26,916 nucleotides of DNA from an uncultured Collinsella sp. (lineage in GTDB: Bacteria; Actinomycetota; Coriobacteriia; Coriobacteriales; Coriobacteriaceae), in NCBI GenBank assembly GCA_902479205.1, contig CABSNX010000004.1, positions 1 to 26,916 on the forward strand, written 5' to 3'. A model generated the notes under the pieces. The model did not search any database. It was not told the origin of the DNA and worked only from the letters and a program-made list of their open reading frames with translations. Both the position numbers and the translations under genes were made by a program. Of this stretch, positions 6,371 through 14,513 are shown in pieces. Each line of letters opens with the position of its first letter. Positions within the stretch are counted from its first letter, which is position 1.

Positions 6371-7786
6371 TTAATGCGACATGTGCGACTCGCGACGAGC
6401 GTACACCAGCGACGCCACAAACCCGACCACGGCAATTACAGCCGCCACACGCACGGCAGTTGCAAATCCAATCGCCTGGGCAACGTCCGTCGCAACGCCA
6501 GCGGCACCGGCAGTCGCCGCAGAGCTCGAGAGCAGGCCGATAAACAGCGACGGGCCAAGCGATGCGGCAATCATGTTCCACGTGTTGAGCAATGCCGTTC
6601 CGTGAGGATGTTCAGAGGCAGGCAGCGTCTCCAAGCCGGCCGTTTGCGAGGGGCTCAGCACCAAACCGACTCCGGCATACACCACAACGGTCAGCGCCAC
6701 GACGACGCCGATGTTCATGCTTGCCGCCGTCATCGATATGGCAGTCTGTCCCACGGCAATCAGGGCAAAGCCGACCGGCAGCAGCGGCCATGCGCCGCGG
6801 GCGTCCATCACGCGTCCGCCCACAATCGAGGTCACGGCGTTGCAGGCAATCGCCGGCAAAATGAGCAAGCCCGCAATAAGTGCGGTCATGCCGTATGCAC
6901 CCTCAAAATAGAGCGGCAACAAAACGCTCATCGAGAACGTCGTCATCATCGACACCACCACAAGCAGGCACGCAGGCCAAAAACGAACGCTCGCCATGGG
7001 ACGCACGTTAAGCACCGGATGCTCGAGATTGAGCTGGCGGGCCGCAAACAGGCCGAGCAGCACAATGGCGGCGAAGAGCGTCACGATGCCGGTAATCAAA
7101 TCGGTCGAGAACTCGCCTACGGAATACACAAAAGCCGTAACGCCGGCGGCGAGCAAAACAACCGACAGAATATCAAGCGTGGTGTTCGAGCGCTCTCCGA
7201 CATTCTGAACATGCTTTACGCCCGCCGCAGCGACCACAATACCGCCCACCAGCGGTACTACGAACACCGTCCTCCAGCCAAACAACGTGCACATTAGACC
7301 ACTGATCACGGGTCCAAACGCCGGCCCCAGCGTAATGCAGGCGCCGCCCAGGCTCAGGTAGAGACCGAGCTTCTCACGCGGGGCGCAAGACAGCACCACG
7401 TTCATCATGAGCGGGAACAAGATGCCCGATCCCGCGGCCTGCAAAATACGGCTTGGCAGCAAAACGCTAAACGACGGAGCGAACAGGCACAGGACTTCGC
7501 CGGCGACCATGCATCCGCATGCGAAAAACAGCAGCTTGCGCGTCGAGAATCGGCCGGACAGGAAGGCCATGATGGCCGTAAAGATCGACGTCACGATCAT
7601 GTAGCCCGAAACGAGCCACTGCGCCGTGGTGGCACTCACCAAAAAGGCTGCCATAATGTCGTGCAACGCCACGTTAATGATGTTCTCGTTAAACGCGGCA
7701 ACAAAGGCTGCAATATACATTACGACGAGAATTGCCGCAGTGGCCGATGGCGGTGCTTGAACTTGTTGCTGAGATTTGCTCCCCAT
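6371..7786 (-). CDS. MFS drug-efflux transporter, DHA2 (EmrB/QacA-like) family
   Basis: This encodes 471 aa from the ATG at 7786, which has AGGAAGGAAA upstream; the open frame continues 39 codons further without a better start. The first membrane segment ends in AAFNENIINVALHDIM, the DHA2 hallmark region, though the Asp usual in LDxTIVNVAL is missing. LSGRFSTRKLL is motif A between segments 2 and 3. The hydrophobic segments are consistent with 14 membrane spans typical of proton-driven multidrug exporters. Substrate cannot be read from sequence. It is divergent from the deformylase-like gene, with about 200 bp between the starts. Confidence 0.88.
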   Translation of the reverse strand: MGSKSQQQVQAPPSATAAILVVMYIAAFVAAFNENIINVALHDIMAAFLVSATTAQWLVSGYMIVTSIFTAIMAFLSGRFSTRKLLFFACGCMVAGEVLCLFAPSFSVLLPSRILQAAGSGILFPLMMNVVLSCAPREKLGLYLSLGGACITLGPAFGPVISGLMCTLFGWRTVFVVPLVGGIVVAAAGVKHVQNVGERSNTTLDILSVVLLAAGVTAFVYSVGEFSTDLITGIVTLFAAIVLLGLFAARQLNLEHPVLNVRPMASVRFWPACLLVVVSMMTTFSMSVLLPLYFEGAYGMTALIAGLLILPAIACNAVTSIVGGRVMDARGAWPLLPVGFALIAVGQTAISMTAASMNIGVVVALTVVVYAGVGLVLSPSQTAGLETLPASEHPHGTALLNTWNMIAASLGPSLFIGLLSSSAATAGAAGVATDVAQAIGFATAVRVAAVIAVVGFVASLVYARRESHMSH

Positions 7787-7990
7787 GCATTTCCTTCCTC
7801 TTGGAACGAGAGTCGCATCGCCCCAGAGGAACAGTCCAGGGCGAAAATGAGCCCTAGACTTACGCCAGACGCCGTACACGACGAGTCTGGCAACATGGTC
7901 CAACGTCGAAAGATTGTAACGCGAACGCGCAGCTTTCCTTCCGCGCTATTATTAAAAGTCCACGAAAGCATGAGACATGAGGAGCCCGCC

Positions 7991-8400
7991 ATGATTAAGC
8001 CCATCATGAAATCCGAGTTCTTTTTCGCCTTCCTTCCGAAGACGCGGGACCCGACGATGCCGCGACCGGGCAGGACCTCCTGGATACGCTCCACGAGCAT
8101 GAGCACGAGTGCGTGGGTCTCGCCGCCAACATGATCGGCGTGCGCAAACGCATCATCTGCGTAAAGGACGGCAACAGGACGCTCCTGATGTACAACCCTC
8201 AAATTCTTGAGCAGGTCAATGCCTATCAGACGAGCGAAGGATGTCTCTCGCTGATCGGCGAGCGTCCCTGCACCCGCTATCGCCGCATTAAGGTGGAGTA
8301 TTTGGACGAGAACTTCGTCCACCGCATCAAAAACTTCTCGGGCTACACCGCCGAGATCATCCAGCACGAAATCGACCACTGCAACGGAATCGTTATTTAG
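7991..8400 (+). pseudogene. peptide deformylase homologue with a frameshift
   Basis: GAGGAG precedes the ATG at 7991, which begins MIKPIMKSEFFF. This frame runs to a stop at 8134 without family motifs. From about 8034 the frame two bases on reads SEDAGPDDAATGQDLLDTL, then motif I as VGLAANMIG, motif II as EGCLS and motif III as HEIDH, and stops at 8400. One extra base in the T5 run (8021-8025) would join the two frames into 136 aa, close to the 139 aa of the paralogue at 15611-16030. Motif I has Met where deformylases have Gln. A sequencing or assembly error, a genuine mutation and programmed frameshifting are all possible. A GTG at 8113 could start a 95-aa remnant, but that would lack the N-terminal strand. 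Confidence 0.8.
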
Positions 8401-8414
8401 TTCCACCGATTCAA

Positions 8415-8452
8415 GAAAGCTCCCTGCAGCCAAGCAACTGCAGGGAGCTTTC
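8415..8452. terminator. bidirectional terminator between the deformylase remnant and alaA
   Basis: GAAAGCTCCCTGCAG (8415-8429) and CTGCAGGGAGCTTTC (8438-8452) form a perfect 15-bp stem around an 8-base loop, between two convergent genes. The A/T-rich stem ends suit termination in both directions. Confidence 0.85.
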
Positions 8453-8474
8453 GATTGTATGGAGCCTCTATCCC

Positions 8475-9995
8475 TTAGCTCTGGCGGTAATGATCGAAGA
8501 AGTCGGCGAGGTCTTCGAGCGACTCTTTGAGCACTTCCATGCGCGGCAGGTACACGATGCGGAAATGATCGGGCTCGGCCCAGTTAAAGCCGCCGCCGCG
8601 CGTGATCAGAATCTTCTTCTCGTGCAGCAGGTCGAGGGCAAACTGCTCGTCATCGGTGATGTTGAACTTCTTAACATCCATCTTGGGGAAGATATAGAAC
8701 GCCGCGCGCGGCTTGACCACCGAGATGCCATCGATCTTGTTGAGTGCCTCATACACAAAGTTGCGCTGCTCGTAGACACGGCCGCCGGGGCGGATGTAGT
8801 CGTTGACCGACTGATGGCCGCCGAGCGCCGTCTGGACGATCGACTGGGCTGGCACGTTGGAGCACAGGCGCATATTAGAGAGCATGTTGACGCCCATGAT
8901 GAAGTCGCTCATGCAGCGCTGGTTGCCCGAAAGCACCATCCAGCCAATGCGATAGCCCGCGATCATATGCGACTTGGACAGGCCGCTAAACGTAATGCAA
9001 GGCAGGTCGGGGGCGAGCGAGGCAATGGAGACATGCTCGTAGCCGTCCATGCACAGGCGGTCATAGATCTCGTCGGCAAAAATCATGAGCTGGTGCCTGC
9101 GCGCAATCTCAACGATGCCCTCGAGCACCTCACGCGGATAGACAGAGCCCGTGGGGTTGTTGGGGTTGATGATGACGAGAGCCTTGGTCGCGCTCGTGAT
9201 CTTGGACTCCATATCCTCCAGGTCAGGATACCAATCCGCCTGCTCATCACACAAATAATGTACGGGATGACCGCCGGCAAGGGTTGCGCACGCCGTCCAG
9301 AGCGGATAGTCGGGGCTGGGGATCAGAATCTCGTCGCCATTGTCGAGCAATGCGTTCATCGAAAGCTGAATGAGTTCGGACACGCCGTTGCCCGTGTAGA
9401 TGTGCTCCATCTGAACATTGGGCAGGCCCTTGATCTGCGAGTACTGCATAATCGCCTTGCGTGCAGAGAACAGGCCGCGCGAGTTGGAATAGCCTTCGCA
9501 GTCGGGCAGCTGCTGACGCATATCCTTAATGACCTCATCGGGCGTACGGAAACCAAAGGGCGCGGGGTTGCCGATGTTGAGCTTGAGAATACGCTCGCCC
9601 TCGTCCTCCATACGGGCGGCCTCGTCGACGACGGGACCGCGCACGTCATACAGGACGTTCTCGAGTTTGGTGGATTTAGAAAAAGTACGCATGATGGTGC
9701 TCCTTGGAATTTGAGCTGAGGGATGGAGTTCTGGCTTGGAATCGTTGCGAGGCGATGATGTCTCACCTTGATCGGCGTCACCGGCAAGCAGCCAGGTAAC
9801 ATCGACCTCCAAAATGCGGGCGAGCAGCTCTGCCACATCGCGCCGCGGAATCGTCTTGCCACTCACATATTGGCTCATCTGACTCTTGCCGAGTTTTTTG
9901 CCGAGCATCTCCGATGCGCGGATTACGTCCGACTGGCGTACGTCGCGATCGGACATGGTCTGTCGCAGGCGATCGCAAAACGTCTCTTGGGCCAC
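8475..9995 (-). CDS. alaA: HTH-AlaA fusion: alanine-synthesising aminotransferase with N-terminal XRE domain
   Basis: This encodes 506 aa from the GTG at 9995, preceded by AAGGAGG five bases away. Residues 1-72 form a Cro/CI-type HTH (SDVIRASEMLGKKLGKSQMSQYVSGKTIPRRDVAELLARIL). A polar linker follows, and from residue 102 the protein is a class I aminotransferase very like E. coli AlaA: SKSTKLENVLYDVRGPV, LNIGNPAPFGF, INPNNPTG, FADEIYD and PLP Lys341 in FSGLSKSHM. AlaA makes alanine from pyruvate and glutamate. An internal ATG at 9692 has its own AAGGAG seven bases upstream, and translation from it gives exactly 405 aa, the length of E. coli AlaA, so two products are likely. Four GTTCAATTT half-sites upstream suggest autoregulation through the HTH. 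Confidence 0.93.
   Translation of the reverse strand: MAQETFCDRLRQTMSDRDVRQSDVIRASEMLGKKLGKSQMSQYVSGKTIPRRDVAELLARILEVDVTWLLAGDADQGETSSPRNDSKPELHPSAQIPRSTIMRTFSKSTKLENVLYDVRGPVVDEAARMEDEGERILKLNIGNPAPFGFRTPDEVIKDMRQQLPDCEGYSNSRGLFSARKAIMQYSQIKGLPNVQMEHIYTGNGVSELIQLSMNALLDNGDEILIPSPDYPLWTACATLAGGHPVHYLCDEQADWYPDLEDMESKITSATKALVIINPNNPTGSVYPREVLEGIVEIARRHQLMIFADEIYDRLCMDGYEHVSIASLAPDLPCITFSGLSKSHMIAGYRIGWMVLSGNQRCMSDFIMGVNMLSNMRLCSNVPAQSIVQTALGGHQSVNDYIRPGGRVYEQRNFVYEALNKIDGISVVKPRAAFYIFPKMDVKKFNITDDEQFALDLLHEKKILITRGGGFNWAEPDHFRIVYLPRMEVLKESLEDLADFFDHYRQS
9690..9705 (-). promoter_or_regulatory. internal ribosome binding site and start for AlaA alone
   Basis: On the minus strand AAGGAG (9705-9700) is followed after seven bases by ATG (9692-9690). 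The protein from here begins MRTFSKSTKLENV and aligns with the start of E. coli AlaA. A good site inside a longer frame decides a second start. Confidence 0.65.
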
Positions 9996-10016
9996 AGGAA
10001 CCTCCTTGCTGGCAAA

Positions 10017-10098
10017 GTTCAATTTATAGAACACAAATTGAACCTGAGTTCAATTTAGGCAGCAGTATAGCGCGGCGCATTATCTGAAAGTTCAATTT
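10017..10098. promoter_or_regulatory. operator cluster upstream of the HTH-AlaA gene
   Basis: The 9-mer GTTCAATTT occurs at 10017-10025, 10048-10056 and 10090-10098, and its reverse AAATTGAAC at 10035-10043. The first and third of these in position form an inverted pair with nine bases between, and the next copy repeats four bases on. On the minus strand a -10-like TATACT (10069-10064) lies among them, so a bound repressor would block the promoter. The HTH domain of the downstream protein is the natural candidate. Confidence 0.65.
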
Positions 10099-10157
10099 CA
10101 CAAGAAAATGTACCGAGCCTCGAGAATTGTCCCAAAGTAGACAACGGGTACGCGCTT

Positions 10158-11015
10158 TTAGAGATATTCAAGGAAACGAGCCGCCGCAAGCGAAACGTCA
10201 GCGGTGCGGTATATGGCGTTGATCTGCCGATGAGGATGTCCCTCGAGCGGGCGCACGGCAACATCGAACTGGCAGCGGCGCAAGATGAGCGCCGGAAGAA
10301 TGCTCACGCCCAGGCCGTCCTCGACCATGGCCATAATCGCATAGTCATCCCAGGTCGACAGCTTAGAGCGCACCGCCAGGCCCGCGCGGCGAAACAGCGG
10401 CGTAATCTCGTCGTCGCTACCGCGTTCCAGCAGAATAAACTGCTCGTTGGCCAAATCGGCAAGGGAAACGACCTCCGCGGTGGCAAGCGAGGAGCCCGCT
10501 GGCACCACGGCCATCAGCTCGTCTTGCACCAACGGCCGCGACGCCACGCCGACGCCGCGTGGCTCACGCGGAATAAAACCCAGGTCGCAGCGGCCTTCCG
10601 CCACCCATTGCTCAATCTCGGAGTAATCACCCATCAGCAGCTCGTAATCGACATCCGGGTGATCGGCGCGAAACAGCGCGATCACCGGTGGCAGTACATG
10701 GGTCGCCACACTCGAAAACGTACCGATACAGATCTTGCCACGCATGAGCCCTCGCATCTCGTCCACGCGTCGCTGCAGGCGGCCAAACTCTTCGCATAAC
10801 GCCTCGACTGCCGGCATCACCTGCCGCCCGTCGGCAGAAAGCACCACGCCCTCGCGACTGCGGTCGAGCACCTTAAAGCCCCAATCGGCTTCAAGATCGG
10901 CCACCATGCGGCTCACGCCCGACTGCGAGTAGCTCAGGCGCTCGGCAGCACGCGTAAAGCTTCCGGCGCGCACGGTCTCCAGCAGCACCTGCATCTTTTG
11001 AATATTCGTTTCCAC
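10158..11015 (-). CDS. LysR-family transcriptional regulator
   Basis: This encodes 285 aa from the GTG at 11015, preceded by GGTGGAGGCG. An ATG at 11036 would add seven residues that encode the Shine-Dalgarno itself. The N-terminal HTH is clear: MQVLLETVRAGSFTRAAERLSYSQSGVSRMVADLE. A linker helix and a periplasmic-binding-like effector domain (IGTFSSVATHVLPPVI, CDLGFIP, DDYAIMAMVEDGLGVSILP) follow. It is divergent from an EamA-type exporter, a common LysR arrangement, and a T-N11-A palindrome lies between them. The effector is unknown. It also lies upstream of alaA on the same strand, but alaA has its own promoter region. Confidence 0.92.
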   Translation of the reverse strand: METNIQKMQVLLETVRAGSFTRAAERLSYSQSGVSRMVADLEADWGFKVLDRSREGVVLSADGRQVMPAVEALCEEFGRLQRRVDEMRGLMRGKICIGTFSSVATHVLPPVIALFRADHPDVDYELLMGDYSEIEQWVAEGRCDLGFIPREPRGVGVASRPLVQDELMAVVPAGSSLATAEVVSLADLANEQFILLERGSDDEITPLFRRAGLAVRSKLSTWDDYAIMAMVEDGLGVSILPALILRRCQFDVAVRPLEGHPHRQINAIYRTADVSLAAARFLEYL

Positions 11016-11087
11016 GACACGCCTCCACCCTTGCATGAGTTTTTTTCATGTTTGCCATGCATTATATTCGCTTTTCTTCTAAAGCCA

Positions 11088-11104
11088 GTTCACCCATAGT
11101 GAAC
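11088..11104. promoter_or_regulatory. candidate LysR box between lysR and eamA
   Basis: GTTCACCCATAGTGAAC is an inverted repeat with 6-bp arms and a 5-bp centre. It contains T-N11-A, the LysR binding pattern, and lies 29 bp upstream of the EamA gene. Confidence 0.5.
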
Positions 11105-11133
11105 ATGCTCGGATATAGAGGGGATGTCAGCGC

Positions 11134-12045
11134 ATGAACAACGGACTGTTTACGTACCTAGCAGCATTGCTATTGTTTGGCTCCAACGGCATCATCGCCG
11201 CTGCCATCGCGCTACCGAGCTCCGATATCGTGCTCCTGCGCACGATTTTGGGCGCACTCTCGCTTGTCACCGTCCTCGCCAGCACCCAACGCCATAAGTT
11301 GCAGGCGCCATCTCGCCCCCGCGAAGCCGCAGCCCTCCTCCTCTCGGGAGCCGCGCTGGGCGCCAGCTGGATTTTTCTGTTCCGCGCCTACCAGACGATC
11401 GGCGTCGGCATATCCTCGCTGCTGTACTACTGCGGCCCCATCATCGTTATGGCGCTCTCCCCGCTCATCTTTGGCGAAAAGCTGACCGGCGGTAAAATTA
11501 CCGGCTTCATAGCCGTCGCCTGCGGCGCCTTCCTCATCGCGGCCCAAGGCCTCGGCGGCAATATGCCCATCGCGGGCATCGTGTGCGGCATCGCCTCGGC
11601 CTTCTGCTACGCGTTGATGGTCGTTGCCAGCAAGGGAGCGCCACATATCAAAGGTCTCGAGAACTCCACGCTCCAGGTGAGTGCCGCCTTTGTAACCGCG
11701 TTGATCCTTACGCTCTTCACGCAAGGTGCCCCCTCGTTCCTCTCCCCCAGCATTGCCGCCGGCATCGATTGGCGCGCCGTTGCCATGCTCGGCATTGTCA
11801 ACACCGGCATCGGTTGCCTGCTCTACTTTAGCGCCGTCGCCAAGCTGCCCGTGCAGACCGTCGCCGTCGTCGGCTACCTTGAGCCGCTTTCGGCCGTCGT
11901 GTTCTCGGCCGTCCTTTTGGGCGAAACCATAACACCGGTCCGCCTGATGGGCGCCGCGCTGATCATCGGCGGCGCGATCTTTTGCGAAGTCGCCGGCAAA
12001 CGCGCAAACACCAAGGCTGGCATCGCCCAGACAGCACGTGCTTAA
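11134..12045 (+). CDS. EamA/DMT-family transporter
   Basis: This encodes 303 aa. The two repeated EamA halves each end in the usual pattern: YYCGPIIVMALSPLIFGEKL near residue 108, and VGYLEPLSAVVFSAVLLGETITPVRLMGAALIIGGAIF near residue 270. Ten membrane segments are expected. AGAGGGGATG lies 5' of the ATG at 11134. The drug/metabolite transporter superfamily exports amino acids or other metabolites; the substrate here cannot be told. Control by the divergent LysR regulator is inferred from arrangement and the palindrome between them. Confidence 0.9.
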   Translation: MNNGLFTYLAALLLFGSNGIIAAAIALPSSDIVLLRTILGALSLVTVLASTQRHKLQAPSRPREAAALLLSGAALGASWIFLFRAYQTIGVGISSLLYYCGPIIVMALSPLIFGEKLTGGKITGFIAVACGAFLIAAQGLGGNMPIAGIVCGIASAFCYALMVVASKGAPHIKGLENSTLQVSAAFVTALILTLFTQGAPSFLSPSIAAGIDWRAVAMLGIVNTGIGCLLYFSAVAKLPVQTVAVVGYLEPLSAVVFSAVLLGETITPVRLMGAALIIGGAIFCEVAGKRANTKAGIAQTARA

Positions 12046-12079
12046 TAGCCCCTGCTCTGAAATACCACCTGCGTATATG

Positions 12080-12103
12080 AATAATCCCCAGATGGGGATT
12101 ATT
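12080..12103 (+). terminator. hairpin after the EamA gene
   Basis: AATAATCCCC and GGGGATTATT form a perfect 10-bp stem around AGAT, 35 bp past the stop codon. No T-run follows, so termination is likely but not certain. Confidence 0.5.
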
Positions 12104-12184
12104 GTCTAAAACACCCCGATGTGCCAAACTGCTCTTATATGTATAAAGATGGCATAAAGGTCTACCGCTCTTTGCAGAGGCCAG

Positions 12185-14434
12185 ATGTCCAAGGGAGTCC
12201 ACGTGGCACAGAACAAGCTGGAGGCAAGCCTCCAAGAACAGCGTAGTCAAGGCGGGCATGGAGCCATTCCCCTCTCCGCTGGCATGCTGCTCGTAACGCT
12301 CGGCGTCGTCTACGGTGACATCGGTACGAGCCCCATGTACACCATGAAATCAATTGTCGCCAACAACGGCGGCATCGGTACCGTCAGCGAGGACATGATC
12401 CTGGGCGCGCTTTCGCTCGTCATCTGGACCATGACGCTCGTGACCACGGTCAAGTACGTGCTGATTGCCATGAATGCAGACAACCACAACGAAGGCGGCA
12501 TCTTCGCCCTGTTCAGCCTCGTGCGCAAGGTGGCGCCATGGCTGATTCTGCCCGCCATGATCGGCGGCGCGGCGCTGCTCGCCGACGGCATCCTCACCCC
12601 CGCCGTCACGGTTACCACGGCCATCGAGGGCTTGCGCACCATCGAGTGGGGCCACGCGCTTTTGGGCGACGGGCAAACCAACGTCATCATTATTACCATC
12701 ATCATTATCTGCGGTCTGTTTGCCATGCAGCGCGCCGGCACCTCGTCAATCGGCAAGCTGTTCGGCCCGCTTATGACGCTATGGTTCCTGTTCCTGGCGG
12801 GCGCCGGCCTGTTCAACATGCTCGGCAACCTGTCCATCCTACGCGCGCTCAACCCCATCCGCGGCATCCTGTTCTTGTTCTCGCCCATCAACCACTCAGG
12901 CATCATGGTGCTTGGCTTCGTCTTCCTTTCGACGACCGGCGCCGAGGCGCTCTATTCGGACATGGGTCACGTGGGCAAGGCTAACATTTACGCATCCTGG
13001 CCGTTCGTAAAGGCGGCCCTCATCCTTAACTATCTGGGTCAGGGCGCTTGGCTGCTCGCCAACAACTCCAATCCCCAGATGCTCGCGATGGATATCGTCA
13101 ACCCGTTCTATATGATGCTCCCCGAACCCCTGCGCCCCTTTGCCATCGTGCTTTCGGCCGTGGCGGCCATCATCGCCTCGCAGGCGCTCATCACCGGCTC
13201 GTTCTCGCTGGTATCCGAGGCAACCCGTCTCAATCTCATGCCGCACCTGCGCATCCACTACCCCAGCGACACCAAGGGCCAGCTCTATATTCCGCTCGTC
13301 AACAACATCATGTGGGTCGGCTGCATCTTCATCGTGCTGCTGTTCCAAAACTCCGAGCGCATGGAGAGCGCCTACGGCCTCGCCATTACCGTGACCATGC
13401 TCATGACCACGACGCTTTTGACGAGCTACATCGCCGGCATCCTCAAGCACAAGCTGGGCGCCTGCGTCTTCGCCCTGCTCTTTGGTGCCATTGAGCTGTG
13501 CTTCTTCGCTTCGTGCCTCACCATGTTCTTTGACGGCGGCTACGTCATGATCTTCCTGGCCGCATTGCTGTTCGGCCTTATGTACGTGTGGCGCCGCGGC
13601 ACCGCCATCGAGCGCACGCAGACGATACTGCTGCCCGTCTCCAAGTACATCGACCAGCTCAATCGCCTGCGCAATGACGAGACCTACCCCGTGCTCGCCG
13701 ACAATCTGGTGTTCCTTACCAACAGCCCCGACCCGCTCACGCTCGACCGCGACGTGCTCTACTCCATCTTGGATAAGCATCCCAAGCGCGCCAAGGCATA
13801 TTGGTTCATCAACGTACACGTTACCGACGAGCCCTATACGCACGAGTATTCCGTTGAGACCTTTGGCACGGACTTCCTGTTCCGCGTGCGCTTGGACCTG
13901 GGCTTTAAGGTCAATCAGCGCATCAACGCCTACCTGCGCCAAATCGTTGGCGACCTGATGGCATCGGGTGAGTTGCCGCCGCAACATCACACCTATTCCA
14001 TCTACGAGACACGCGGCAACGTAGGCGACTTCCGTTTTTGCATGCTGCGCAAGATGCTTGCTCCCGAGACGGACATCAACCGCAACGACCATCGCGTCAT
14101 GGCCATCAAGTACGCCGTCCGCCGCGCCTGCGGAAGCCCGGCACGTTGGTACGGTCTCGAGAACTCGGCCATCATCATCGAGTACGTGCCGCTGTTTGCC
14201 CGCATGCGCCCGGCCGTTAAGCTCGTGCGTACCCAGGTGCCGCTCGAGGTTCAGATCGAAGAGGCCGAGGAAATGGAAGTCGATATCTTCTCGGACGACT
14301 TGGTCAACGGCAACGAGGCCGGCAAGAGCATGAACGTCGATCCCACCGAGCTGCTCGAGAGCGTCGCCGATATGCCCGAACAGCAACAGCTCGACGGCCT
14401 CGAGAACGAACAACTCAACGACGCCAACTTCTAG
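12185..14434 (+). CDS. kup: Kup-family potassium uptake protein
   Basis: This encodes 749 aa from the ATG at 12185. A GTG at 12203 with AAGGGAG five bases upstream is an equally good start (743 aa). The signature GVVYGDIGTSPMYT lies at residues 40-53. About twelve membrane segments run to near residue 470, including FVFLSTTGAEALYSDMGHVGK, typical of Kup. A cytosolic C-terminal domain follows (KYIDQLNRLRNDETYPVLADNLVFLT). The family takes up K+ with protons and works at low K+ or in acid. The protein is longer than E. coli Kup (622 aa) and ends in an acidic, low-complexity tail of about 60 residues. It stands alone between an EamA gene and a terminator. Confidence 0.97.
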   Translation: MSKGVHVAQNKLEASLQEQRSQGGHGAIPLSAGMLLVTLGVVYGDIGTSPMYTMKSIVANNGGIGTVSEDMILGALSLVIWTMTLVTTVKYVLIAMNADNHNEGGIFALFSLVRKVAPWLILPAMIGGAALLADGILTPAVTVTTAIEGLRTIEWGHALLGDGQTNVIIITIIIICGLFAMQRAGTSSIGKLFGPLMTLWFLFLAGAGLFNMLGNLSILRALNPIRGILFLFSPINHSGIMVLGFVFLSTTGAEALYSDMGHVGKANIYASWPFVKAALILNYLGQGAWLLANNSNPQMLAMDIVNPFYMMLPEPLRPFAIVLSAVAAIIASQALITGSFSLVSEATRLNLMPHLRIHYPSDTKGQLYIPLVNNIMWVGCIFIVLLFQNSERMESAYGLAITVTMLMTTTLLTSYIAGILKHKLGACVFALLFGAIELCFFASCLTMFFDGGYVMIFLAALLFGLMYVWRRGTAIERTQTILLPVSKYIDQLNRLRNDETYPVLADNLVFLTNSPDPLTLDRDVLYSILDKHPKRAKAYWFINVHVTDEPYTHEYSVETFGTDFLFRVRLDLGFKVNQRINAYLRQIVGDLMASGELPPQHHTYSIYETRGNVGDFRFCMLRKMLAPETDINRNDHRVMAIKYAVRRACGSPARWYGLENSAIIIEYVPLFARMRPAVKLVRTQVPLEVQIEEAEEMEVDIFSDDLVNGNEAGKSMNVDPTELLESVADMPEQQQLDGLENEQLNDANF

Positions 14435-14454
14435 CGACGTCATAAATCAACGAC

Positions 14455-14494
14455 AGCGGCCCTGCACCTCACGAGAGACGCAGGGCCGCTTTGC
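14455..14494 (+). terminator. terminator after kup
   Basis: AGCGGCCCTGC (14455-14465) and GCAGGGCCGCT (14480-14490) form an 11-bp GC-rich stem with a 14-base loop, followed by a short T-rich stretch. It separates kup from the convergent bile salt hydrolase. Confidence 0.8.
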
Positions 14495-14513
14495 ATTGCA
14501 GTAAAGCTAACAG

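Noticed and set aside
8490..9719. 409-aa plus-strand open frame opposite alaA
   Set aside because: It is antisense to a clear aminotransferase, with no ribosome site and no motif.
12896..14443. 515-aa minus-strand open frame opposite kup
   Set aside because: It lies wholly over kup, is rich in His, Gly and Ala as antisense frames here are, and has no recognisable domain.
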